DNA of 47,451 nucleotides. It comes from Planctomycetota bacterium. Lineage in GTDB: Bacteria; Planctomycetota; Brocadiia; JAADGH01. The position numbers and the translations under genes were made by a program. Shown in pieces: positions 39,891-47,451 of the stretch; position 1 is the stretch's first letter; every line of letters begins with the position of its first letter. The DNA lies in NCBI GenBank assembly GCA_013152475.1, contig JAADGH010000210.1, forward strand, positions 1-47,451, written 5' to 3'. Below the pieces are notes generated by a model, which saw only the letters and a program-made list of their open reading frames with translations, had not been told where the DNA came from and searched no databases.

Positions 39891-42800
39891 CGCCTTCCAC
39901 CGTTTCCGCCGAGAAGGACCAACTGCTCCGGACCGACGACCCGTTCCGCACTCTCAATGAACGGGTTCGACACGGCCACGCTCCCGCCCGTCTGGATCAG
40001 AACACGCTTGTCGTTCGTCATTTTCATCTCAAGAAACACGGGGCAGCGCCCGCTATTGGCGCTCACCACTCCCCACAGATCCTGCAATATCTTTTCATTC
40101 GTCACCCGGCAATCCAGCCTGATCCGCACGCGCTCCGTCAACCGCTCCCTGGCCCGGTTGATCGGGATCACCTCATCCACCTGGATCGAGGGCGTCTCCA
40201 TGCGGAAGTCCACCTTCCCCCGCAGAAAGACGATGGCATCGTCCTGGAGGAGCTCGCGGTATTGCGCATAGGCCTTAAAGATCACGGCCCGGCAAGTTGA
40301 TCCCTCGTAGTCCTCGATCTCGAAATGGGCCATCGGGTCGCCGCGCTTGGTGAATGTCGGGCGGACGGAGGTGATCATGCCGCCGAGGGTCAGCGCGTCG
40401 CCGTCGCTCATCTGCACCAGGCCCTTCACCGAGGTGGTGCTGAACCTCCGGAGCTCGTCCTTGCGCTCGTCGAGCGGGTGGCCGCTCAGATAGAAGCCGA
40501 GGGCCTCGCGCTCCTTCGTCAGCAGGTCCTTCTTCGACCACTCGTCCACCTTCGGGAGCGGGTCGAGGGACGCGCCGTCTTTCTCCTCGATCGGGGCGAA
40601 GAGCGACGCCTGCCCGCGCTTGCGGTCGGCCTGTGTCTGGCTGCCCATCTTCATCGCTGCGTCCACTGCGGCAAAGAGCTGGGCGCGATGCCCGCCCAGC
40701 GCATCCATCGCCCCGGCGGCGATGAGCGTCTCGATCACGGCCCGCCCGGCGGCGCGGTGATCGACGTATTCACAGAAGTGGAAGAGCGACTTGAACCGGC
40801 CGACCTTCTCACGTGTCTGGAGGATCGACTCAACCGCCTTCTCCCCCACATTCTTGATGGCCCCCATGCCGAAACGCATCGTCCCGTCCTTGACGACGGT
40901 GAACTCGAGCCCTCCCTCGTTCACGCATGGGGGGAGGACCTCGATTCCCATGCGCCGGCACTCGTCGCGGAACTGGACCACCTTCGTCGGGTGGTGCATC
41001 TCGCAGGTCATCAGCGCGGCCATGAACTGCGTCGGGTAGTGGGCCTTCAGGTAGGCGGTGCGATAGGCCAGGTAGGCGTATGGCGTGGTGTGGGCCTTGT
41101 TGAAACCATAGCCGGCAAAATACTCGATCAGGTCGAAGACCTGCCCCGCAATCTCCCGCCCGACGCCATTGGCCACAGCGCCCTCGATGAAGGCCTCGCG
41201 CTGCTTGACGATGTATTCGCGCTTTTTTTTGCTGATGGCCTTGATGGTAGTGAGGGCCGTTCCCATCGACAGGCCGCCGACGGTGTTGAGGATGCGCATC
41301 ACCTGCTCCTGGTAGACCATCACACCGTGCGTGCTCTTGAGGATTTCATCCAGGCTCGGGTGAAGATACTCCGTCTTCTCCCTCCCGTGGGCGCGGTTGA
41401 TGTAGTCGTCGATCATCCCGCTACCCAGGGGCCCGGGCCGATACAGAGCGACGACGGCGATGATGTCGTTGATGTCCTTCGGCTTAAGCCGCTGCAGCAG
41501 GTTCCGCATCCCCTCGGAACTCAACTGGAACACGCCGAGCGTGTCTCCCCGGCCCAGGAGCTCGTAGGTCTCCTTGTCATCCGTCGAGAGCTCGCGGAGG
41601 TCGATCCTGTCGCCCGTGGTCTCCTCGATAAACTTGAGCGCCTTGTCCACGACGGTGAGCGTACGCACGCCGAGGAAATCCATCTTGAGCATACCGATCT
41701 TTTCGAGGTCGCCCATGGCGAACTGGGTCATCAGGTTATCGCCGGCCTTGTAGAGCGGCAGGTATTCGGTGAGCGGCTGGTCGGCGATGACCACGCCGGC
41801 GGCGTGGGTGGATGCGTGGCGGCAGAGACCCTCCAGTTTCATGGAGATGTCAAAGAGCTCCTTGACCTGCTCATCCTCCGCATACATCTGCTTGAGCTCC
41901 GGCTCCTTCTCCAGGACCTCCTCCAGCTTGATGCCGAGGGTCGTCGGGATCTTCTTCGCAATGTCGTCCACCTGACCATAGGTCATGCCCATAACCCGGC
42001 CCACGTCGCGCACTGCGGCCTTGGCGGCCATGGTGCCGAAGGTGATAATCTGGGCCGTGTTGTCCGCACCGTATTTCTGCTTTACGTAGTCGATCACCCG
42101 CTCGCGGCCGGTCTCGCAGAGGTCGATGTCGATGTCCGGCGCTTCTGCGCGCTCAGGATCGAGGAACCGGCTGAAAAGGAGATCGTGCTCCAGCGGATCG
42201 ATGTCGGTCAGCTCCAGGGCATAGGAAATAAGGCTGCCGCCGCCGGACCCTCGAAGGCCGTAGGGGATGCCCTGTTCTCGGGCGAACTTCACAAAGTCCC
42301 ACACAATAAGGAAATACGGCACGTAGCCCATCTGCTCGATGATGCCGAGCTCGGTCTCAAGGCGTTCCTTGACCTCGGCCGAAGGCTTGGCGCCGAAGTG
42401 TTTTCGAATCCCCTGCGCGCAAAGCTCCCGAAGGTAGGCCTCCGGCGTTTTGCCCTTGGGCGGCGTGAAGTTCGGGAAGTGCCGCTCATCGAAGGACATC
42501 TCGAGGTTGCACATCTCGGCCACACGCATCGTGTTTGAGATGGCCTCCGGGATGTCCTTGAAGCGTTCGGCCATCTCATCGGGGGACTTGAAGTAGAACT
42601 CCTGGCTTCCGAATCGTAGGCGGTTCTGGTCGGTGAGGACCTTGCCCGTGTTGATGCAGAGGAGCGCATCATGCGCGCGGGCGTCTTCCCGGCGGCGATA
42701 GTGAATATCGTTCGTCGCTACGGGAGCGATGCCGAGATCCTTGGCCAGCTTGATCGTCCCCTCCAACACCGGCTTCTGCTCCGGCAGGCCGTTGTCCTGA

Positions 42801-43336
42801 AGTTCGAGAAAGAAGTTGCCCTTGCCGAAGATGCTCTGGTATTCCTCCGCGACCGCGGCGGCCCCGCTGTGGTCGTTCTGCAGCAGCCGGTGGCTGATCT
42901 CGGAGGCGAGGCAGCCGCTCAGGCTGACGATGCCGTCCGCGTGCTCGCGGAGCAGGTCCTTGTCAATGCGCGGCTTGTAGTAGAAGCCATGGGTGTAGGC
43001 CCGGCTCGCCAGCTTGACGATGTTCTTGTAGCCGGTCAGGTTCTTCGCCAGGAGCGTCAGATGATGCCCCGCATCCTTCATCCCCTGAACGGTCTCTTTT
43101 TCCGTATGCTTTCCGGTGGCGACGTAGGCCTCATAGCCGACAACGGGTTTGATGTCGGTTTCCATTGACGAGGCGTAGAACTCCACCACGCCAAAGAGGT
43201 TGCCGTGGTCCGTAATCGCCAGGGCCGGCATCTTGAACTCCTGCGCCGCGCCGAGCAGGGCGTCCACCGTACAGGCGCCGTCCAGGAGGCTATAGTGACT
43301 GTGAACGTGGAGATGAACAAATTCCGCCTTCGCCAT
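39887..43336 (-). CDS. dnaE: DNA polymerase III alpha subunit
   Basis: Catalytic subunit of the replicative polymerase. The 1149 residues contain the PHP domain at the N-terminus (HLHVHSHYSLLDGA, residues 8-21), the catalytic palm with PDIDIDLCETGRERVIDYV, and fingers. The thumb and the tandem HhH region follow (LQRLKPKDINDIIAVVALYRPG). Near the C-terminus is the OB-fold (LGGMITSVRPTFTKRGDPM). It has the DnaE1 length and order, with no sign of DnaE2 or PolC features. It has a good promoter 55 nt upstream and is overlapped by the ADH gene at its end. Confidence 0.97.
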   Translation of the reverse strand: MAKAEFVHLHVHSHYSLLDGACTVDALLGAAQEFKMPALAITDHGNLFGVVEFYASSMETDIKPVVGYEAYVATGKHTEKETVQGMKDAGHHLTLLAKNLTGYKNIVKLASRAYTHGFYYKPRIDKDLLREHADGIVSLSGCLASEISHRLLQNDHSGAAAVAEEYQSIFGKGNFFLELQDNGLPEQKPVLEGTIKLAKDLGIAPVATNDIHYRRREDARAHDALLCINTGKVLTDQNRLRFGSQEFYFKSPDEMAERFKDIPEAISNTMRVAEMCNLEMSFDERHFPNFTPPKGKTPEAYLRELCAQGIRKHFGAKPSAEVKERLETELGIIEQMGYVPYFLIVWDFVKFAREQGIPYGLRGSGGGSLISYALELTDIDPLEHDLLFSRFLDPERAEAPDIDIDLCETGRERVIDYVKQKYGADNTAQIITFGTMAAKAAVRDVGRVMGMTYGQVDDIAKKIPTTLGIKLEEVLEKEPELKQMYAEDEQVKELFDISMKLEGLCRHASTHAAGVVIADQPLTEYLPLYKAGDNLMTQFAMGDLEKIGMLKMDFLGVRTLTVVDKALKFIEETTGDRIDLRELSTDDKETYELLGRGDTLGVFQLSSEGMRNLLQRLKPKDINDIIAVVALYRPGPLGSGMIDDYINRAHGREKTEYLHPSLDEILKSTHGVMVYQEQVMRILNTVGGLSMGTALTTIKAISKKKREYIVKQREAFIEGAVANGVGREIAGQVFDLIEYFAGYGFNKAHTTPYAYLAYRTAYLKAHYPTQFMAALMTCEMHHPTKVVQFRDECRRMGIEVLPPCVNEGGLEFTVVKDGTMRFGMGAIKNVGEKAVESILQTREKVGRFKSLFHFCEYVDHRAAGRAVIETLIAAGAMDALGGHRAQLFAAVDAAMKMGSQTQADRKRGQASLFAPIEEKDGASLDPLPKVDEWSKKDLLTKEREALGFYLSGHPLDERKDELRRFSTTSVKGLVQMSDGDALTLGGMITSVRPTFTKRGDPMAHFEIEDYEGSTCRAVIFKAYAQYRELLQDDAIVFLRGKVDFRMETPSIQVDEVIPINRARERLTERVRIRLDCRVTNEKILQDLWGVVSANSGRCPVFLEMKMTNDKRVLIQTGGSVAVSNPFIESAERVVGPEQLVLLGGNGGRR

Positions 43337-43391
43337 GTCTGGTGTCTTCCTTCTCGGAATCCGACGATGCTACCGCGACGTGCTCAGGGTG

Positions 43392-43420
43392 ATTGTAGCA
43401 ACCGGCGCCGACATTGTCAA
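43392..43420 (-). promoter_or_regulatory. Sigma-70-type promoter for dnaE
   Basis: Minus strand: -35 TTGACA at 43420-43415, 17 nt spacer, -10 TACAAT at 43397-43392. Confidence 0.75.
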
Positions 43421-43442
43421 ATCGGAAGAAAAACGGCGACGG

Positions 43443-45458
43443 CTATCTGCGCCCTAACTTCTTCTCTAACAATGAGATGTGCTCTTTGATGGTCGGGATT
43501 CCGCCGGAGAGCCGGTTGGCCTCTTTCAAGTTCTCGATCGCCTCGTCGATCCGGCCGGTCCGCTCGCAGCAGATGGCCAGGTTCTTCCATGTGAGCCAGA
43601 GCCCCGCGTCGTATCGGATGGCCCTTCGGTATTCCTCTTCGGCGGCGAAGGGCCTGCCGTCTTTCAGGTATGCGTCGCCCAGGTTGTGGTGGAACGGGGC
43701 ATAGGCCGGCTGAAGATCAACGGCCCGTCGGTAGGCAGCAATGGCGTCCCGGAATTGCTCCTTGCGGTAGTAGCACACGCCGAGATGGTAGTGTGCCAGC
43801 GCGTAATCCGGCCGGAGAGCGAGGCACTTTCGGAATTGCAAAATGGCTTCATCCAGTCTGTGCCGCATCATGAGCAACTGGCCCAGGCTGTCGTAGGCAA
43901 TGGCGCATGACGGATCTTCCTTGATCTTCCGCTCGATTTCGGCCGAGGCCCTGTCCACGCCCTTCCCCGTAGCGATCACCCGCCAGAGCGTGCCGGGATT
44001 GCTGGCCTCGCAGAGGTACTTCGAGATCATCTCTTGGTTCTCGGGTACGTCCCGAACGCACACCATGCTCATCGTGTCCCAATAGATCACCTTCCACTGC
44101 CTGTTCTCGTAGAAGGGTTCGACGTCTTTCGTGCCCAGAGCGTCCATCGCCTGCCCCCGGTCGGCGCGATTGAAGTCCAAGATCAGGATGCCGACGTTTA
44201 GCTTACGGAGCAGGCCGTCCCAGCCCCTGCGACCGTAGTAAATGTCGCACCACTCACGGTACAGCTTGTCCCCATACACCAGGCAGCGGCCGTCCATGCA
44301 GACCTTCTTCAAAGGGAAGGCGCGCCAGAGGATGTATCCGCCCCACTCGTATTCGTTGAAGATGTCGCCGGGGATGTTGTGCCGGAGCACGAAGTCCACG
44401 GCCTTGCGGGGAAGCTTCTCCTCCACCACCCCCAGACCGACGTGGTGCGCACTGAAGCGAAGGGACAGGCCGACCATGACCAGGGAGGCCGCGATGGCCA
44501 CAGGGGGATGAATGATCCTCCGCCCCCCCACCGCAGCGGAAAACGTCGTCGCCAGGACCGGGGCGCTCACCAGCGCGAACACGGCGATGTTGCGCCGGGC
44601 CTGGATGGCAAGCACGGCAAAGGCCAGGACGAGGAGGAGATCGAAGAGGCCAATTGTCCGGGCCGACAGCAGAACCGTCACACTCAGCGCCACCAACATG
44701 CACCAGAAGAGGAAGAACTTCAGCTCGAAGTCCGGCGGCATCCATTCGCGGATATCCCGGATGAATTCGAGACCGAGCAGCCGCACGGGATAGAGCAGCG
44801 CCTCGTGGAAGAACGGATTGATCAGTGATGCCAGAAACGTAAGGCCGGCGACAGCCGCCACCTGCTTTGACCGGTACGTGACGGCATACAGCGCCACAAT
44901 CACAAGCCCTGCCGCAAAGCCCGCATGCAGGTTGACCCACAGGGCCATCAGACACGGGATCGCATAGAGCAGCCGAGACCCGCGGCGACGATGGCGCTCA
45001 ATGAGATAGAGCAGCACAACAACGAACAGGAAGGTGAGCATCAGGGGGCGAACGAACATCCTCGGCCGGGCGCAGACGAGGCCCAGGACCGAAACCACAC
45101 AACACACCCCCGGCCGAACGCCGCGCAGCCTCATGGCCAGAAACAGGATGCCGGCGATCACCGCCGCCACAAGGGCCTTGCAGACGATCAGGCCGGTGGT
45201 CCCGGACGTCTTGTAGATGCCATACAAGACCACATCGGCCAGCCACGACGGATTCACCCACTTCCGGCCGGCGGCGAGAGCGGAGAAGACGTCGGTTCGG
45301 GGAACGCCTCCGTTTTTGAGGAGGTACTCCCCCGCCTTCATGTGCCACCAGATATCGTAGTTGTTGATCTTGAAGACGGCCAGGACAAACCCCGCCGCAA
45401 CCACAAGGCACAGAAGAGGAACGCCAAGGCGGGAGTCTTCGGTTGACGTCGAGTTCAT
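43443..45458 (-). CDS. Multi-spanning membrane protein with C-terminal TPR domain
   Basis: From ATG 45458 there are 671 residues. About ten membrane helices fill residues 10-370 (for example VPLLCLVVAAGFVLAVF, GLIVCKALVAAVIAGILFLA, LMLTFLFVVVLLYLI). A periplasmic loop between helices 1 and 2 carries NNYDIWWHMKAGEYLL, resembling the acidic first loop of GT-C glycosyltransferase-like proteins. A soluble region with FNEYEWGGYILWRAFP follows, and then at about 520-670 at least three TPR units (DYALAHYHLGVCYYRKEQFRDAI, AYAPFHHNLGDAYLKDG). No catalytic motif can be claimed. It stands alone and is divergent from the phosphatase gene. Confidence 0.82.
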   Translation of the reverse strand: MNSTSTEDSRLGVPLLCLVVAAGFVLAVFKINNYDIWWHMKAGEYLLKNGGVPRTDVFSALAAGRKWVNPSWLADVVLYGIYKTSGTTGLIVCKALVAAVIAGILFLAMRLRGVRPGVCCVVSVLGLVCARPRMFVRPLMLTFLFVVVLLYLIERHRRRGSRLLYAIPCLMALWVNLHAGFAAGLVIVALYAVTYRSKQVAAVAGLTFLASLINPFFHEALLYPVRLLGLEFIRDIREWMPPDFELKFFLFWCMLVALSVTVLLSARTIGLFDLLLVLAFAVLAIQARRNIAVFALVSAPVLATTFSAAVGGRRIIHPPVAIAASLVMVGLSLRFSAHHVGLGVVEEKLPRKAVDFVLRHNIPGDIFNEYEWGGYILWRAFPLKKVCMDGRCLVYGDKLYREWCDIYYGRRGWDGLLRKLNVGILILDFNRADRGQAMDALGTKDVEPFYENRQWKVIYWDTMSMVCVRDVPENQEMISKYLCEASNPGTLWRVIATGKGVDRASAEIERKIKEDPSCAIAYDSLGQLLMMRHRLDEAILQFRKCLALRPDYALAHYHLGVCYYRKEQFRDAIAAYRRAVDLQPAYAPFHHNLGDAYLKDGRPFAAEEEYRRAIRYDAGLWLTWKNLAICCERTGRIDEAIENLKEANRLSGGIPTIKEHISLLEKKLGRR

Positions 45459-45496
45459 CCTTTGCACCGTTGGGCCTTCGGGAAGCGGACCGGCGG

Positions 45497-45525
45497 ATTC
45501 TATCAGCGCCAACACGCCGTGTCAA
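45497..45525 (-). promoter_or_regulatory. Sigma-70-type promoter for the membrane/TPR gene
   Basis: Minus strand: -35 TTGACA at 45525-45520, 17 nt spacer, -10 TAGAAT at 45502-45497. Confidence 0.7.
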
Positions 45526-45538
45526 ACGGAAAGGGAAG

Positions 45539-45567
45539 TTGACTCGCGTCGCGATCCCGGCTATAGT
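45539..45567 (+). promoter_or_regulatory. Sigma-70-type promoter for the phosphatase gene
   Basis: -35 TTGACT at 45539-45544, 17 nt spacer, -10 TATAGT at 45562-45567, about 30 nt before the ATG. Confidence 0.7.
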
Positions 45568-45596
45568 ACCCATAGTCGTCTTCATTTTTCATTCCT

Positions 45597-47204
45597 ATGG
45601 CGGAACGCAGGTTGAGCGCATCACTCGACGCAGACGAACGCTGCACTGTAGTCCAGGGCATCAAGCGCCTGGGCTGGTGGATGTTCCTGCGAACCACCAT
45701 GTTGGGCCGCGGCATCCGGTCCGAGCTGGAGAATTTCTCTCTCTTCGTCGAGACGTCCATCCTGCACAAGGCCCTCGGCGAGGAGATGCGCGAGGTGGTC
45801 CTTACCGTGGAGGATGATGACTCGGGTATGCACCTCGTTACCCACGTTACCGACCCACCCGATCCACTTGAAAACACGCGAAACATCGCCACGTTGATGC
45901 GCCACATCGGCGTAAAGAAAATCAAACTGGATACGCGGCTCGAGGCCAATCAGTTCGCCAACGTTGTGGAGATACTCTGGGGCCTCCGCAACCGCCTGTA
46001 TCGCCTGTCCCCGGACGGCTGCGACGCCGCCGTCAGGGAGATCATCACCCCGCCGGGCAAGCGCGTCGCGTGCACCCTCACGCGGCTCGATCCCGAGACG
46101 GGAACGCTTGTCATTCGATACTCCTATTGCGAGATGGTGTTCTCCCGCGCCGTCAAGACATTCAAGGAGCGAACTACAAATCTGTTCCGGGACCACCGCG
46201 CCTTCTTCCGCGCGGCGCCGCGCGGCGCGTTCGTCGCCCTGCTCATCTCCGGCCTGCCATACATCATCCTCGCCTTCACGCCTGGCCTGGGGATGCTCGG
46301 CTACGCGCTAATCTTCTGTGCCGCCGTCGCGACGTGCGGCACGATCGCCTCCCTCACGTTTCTTACCTTTCAAACGATCGGGTCCATCGAATACGATAAG
46401 GAGCAGCAGGCATGGGAACTGCAGCAGGCCTACAAGGAGCTCTCGCGCGCCCATCGCACCCTGGAGGCCGACCTGGACATCGCACGCTTGATCCAACGGA
46501 AACTCATACCCGACGAGAAGGACGCGCCTTTCCCGGGACACGTCGCCATCGCGACGAGTTTTGAGCCCGAGATGCAGGTCGGCGGAGATTATTTTGACTT
46601 CAAGGCCCTCGACGATTCCCTTTTGGCCGTCATCATCGCCGATGTCTCCGGCCACGGCATGTCCGCCGCCTTCATCACCGGTCTCATCAAGACCGCCTTC
46701 GAATTGGCCGGCGACGAGCGCCGCACCCCGGCGGTGTTTGTGAAGGACCTAAATCGGCGGCTCTGCGGCATGATCCCAATCGGCAGCTTCGCCACGTTGT
46801 TCTACGCCGTCTACAATGTGCGAACCCGCGAGATGCGCTACGTCGATGCCGGCCACAATCCGCCGGTCATGCTGGTCGGCGGAAACGGGGAGGCCATCAC
46901 GCCGCTGAACAAGGACGGCGGTATGGTGACCGGCGTCCTTGCCGACATGTCCTACGAAGAAGCTGCGGTGCACCTCGAACCGGGTGACAAGGTTGCGCTC
47001 GTAACCGACGGGGTTACGGAGGCCCACGGTCTGGACCGCACTGAACTCTATGGCGCCGACCGCTTCCACAAAGTGCTTGCGGACAACATCGCCGAACATG
47101 CGGGCGTGATGAGGGATCGACTGCTGGCGAGCGTGAAGGAATTCGAGCAGGGCGTCTCCCCCACCGACGACCGGGCCGTCGTCATTCTGGAGGTGCTCAA
47201 GTAG
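45597..47204 (+). CDS. SpoIIE/RsbU-type serine phosphatase with membrane-anchored N-terminus
   Basis: PP2C-family regulatory phosphatase of 535 residues. Residues 1-205 form an unrecognised soluble domain (LENFSLFVETSILHKALGEE, RNIATLMRHIGVKKIKL). Two membrane helices follow at about 211-230 and 233-260, then a signalling coiled coil (ELQQAYKELSRAHRTLEADLDIARLIQRKLIP). The SpoIIE domain has metal-binding GGDYFDF (329-335), ADVSGHGMSAAF (348-359), DAGHNPPVM and TDGVTEA, and ends in SPTDDRAVVILEVLK. Such enzymes dephosphorylate anti-anti-sigma factors in partner-switching systems; no partner genes are visible. The last 247 nt of the window show no gene. Confidence 0.92.
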   Translation: MAERRLSASLDADERCTVVQGIKRLGWWMFLRTTMLGRGIRSELENFSLFVETSILHKALGEEMREVVLTVEDDDSGMHLVTHVTDPPDPLENTRNIATLMRHIGVKKIKLDTRLEANQFANVVEILWGLRNRLYRLSPDGCDAAVREIITPPGKRVACTLTRLDPETGTLVIRYSYCEMVFSRAVKTFKERTTNLFRDHRAFFRAAPRGAFVALLISGLPYIILAFTPGLGMLGYALIFCAAVATCGTIASLTFLTFQTIGSIEYDKEQQAWELQQAYKELSRAHRTLEADLDIARLIQRKLIPDEKDAPFPGHVAIATSFEPEMQVGGDYFDFKALDDSLLAVIIADVSGHGMSAAFITGLIKTAFELAGDERRTPAVFVKDLNRRLCGMIPIGSFATLFYAVYNVRTREMRYVDAGHNPPVMLVGGNGEAITPLNKDGGMVTGVLADMSYEEAAVHLEPGDKVALVTDGVTEAHGLDRTELYGADRFHKVLADNIAEHAGVMRDRLLASVKEFEQGVSPTDDRAVVILEVLK

Positions 47205-47451
47205 GAACGGTTGCGGAAACGTAGTCACAGGCGTTATGCCTGCGTGATTTGCCGTGAGGTACCCGAAGAACGCAGGCCCAGTCGCTGGTTCGCCGCCTTT
47301 GCCCGTTTGATCGCTTGGCAAGCTCATACCGGAGGACTCGGCTGAGACCGATCTAATTCTCTGTGAGGCGGGGGCAACAAATGATTAGAGGCTTGTAATG
47401 TATCTGTAATATTCCAGTAATTGGCGTTGTAGTATATTGAAGCAAACTTCC

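Noticed and set aside
40325..42538. 737-codon plus-strand frame opposite dnaE
   Set aside because: It is antisense to the PolIIIalpha palm and finger domains; the His/Leu/Glu-rich translation is typical of shadow frames.
626..47451. Sigma-54 (-24/-12) promoters that would use the local RpoN
   Set aside because: Scattered TGGCAC strings were seen only inside coding regions (for example in dnaX and ptsI) without a TTGC(A/T) at the right distance.
47205..47451. Possible gene start in the last 247 bases
   Set aside because: The stretch is AT-rich and shows no open frame with a ribosome-binding site; it may be a promoter region for a gene beyond the window.

Overview
The window looks like a chromosomal segment of a free-living, diderm (Gram-negative-type) bacterium of fairly high GC content (roughly 60% by eye). 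A secretin (PilQ) implies an outer membrane, and sigma-54, a regulatory PTS, c-di-GMP signalling and a RsbU-type phosphatase imply complex regulation. Several traits are not those of a typical proteobacterium: an archaeal/eukaryotic-type ProRS, a type III pantothenate kinase, an Alu-domain (large) SRP RNA upstream of dnaX, an ArgRS with an altered HIGH motif, and Gfo/Idh plus TIM-barrel sugar genes. I infer an uncultured lineage, perhaps near the PVC group, Omnitrophota, Sumerlaeota or Hydrogenedentota. This is a guess from gene types only.

Layout. 1-625 is a decayed patch of gene remnants (an unrecognised ORF, a metallopeptidase tail, a RAYT transposase tail). 626-7759 (minus) holds rpoN, recR, ybaB, dnaX, the SRP RNA, a lipoprotein cyclophilin, a PflX-like radical SAM protein and hemB. 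7922-12762 (plus) holds an MFS transporter, argS, a HAD phosphatase and a prenyl synthase. 12763-16051 (minus) is a row of a secreted protein, larC, a DUF1638 protein and a TIM-barrel isomerase. nadD (plus) follows. A DAHP synthase/Gfo-Idh pair (minus) is preceded by a complete aromatic-amino-acid attenuator. Next come a zinc-ribbon protein, an HU-family protein, and a cupin/TPR pair that shares one promoter box. 21607-26349 (minus) holds coaX, obg, rpmA, rplU, rng and a DUF2344 gene. 26447-32009 (minus) is the type IV pilus assembly operon pilM-N-O-P-Q. It is preceded by its own promoter, a c-di-GMP-I riboswitch and an intrinsic terminator. 32526-35392 (minus) is hpf-ptsN-ptsH-ptsI. proS lies on plus. 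The rest is a zinc-ribbon ORF, a REP-like palindrome, dnaE-ADH-MBL (minus), a membrane/TPR protein (minus) and a SpoIIE-type phosphatase (plus). 47205-47451 shows no gene.

How it works together. Most of the window is core information processing and cofactor supply. The distinctive content is regulatory. Second messenger (c-di-GMP) control of pilus assembly sits directly after a phosphorelay PTS operon. An attenuator senses Phe/Trp/Tyr supply for the first aromatic pathway enzyme. An A9 slippage site in dnaX probably yields a gamma-like short subunit. Almost every intergenic region carries a recognisable sigma-70-type promoter with a 16-17 nt spacer; I found no convincing sigma-54 promoter. 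No tRNA, rRNA, CRISPR array, prophage or intact mobile element was seen.
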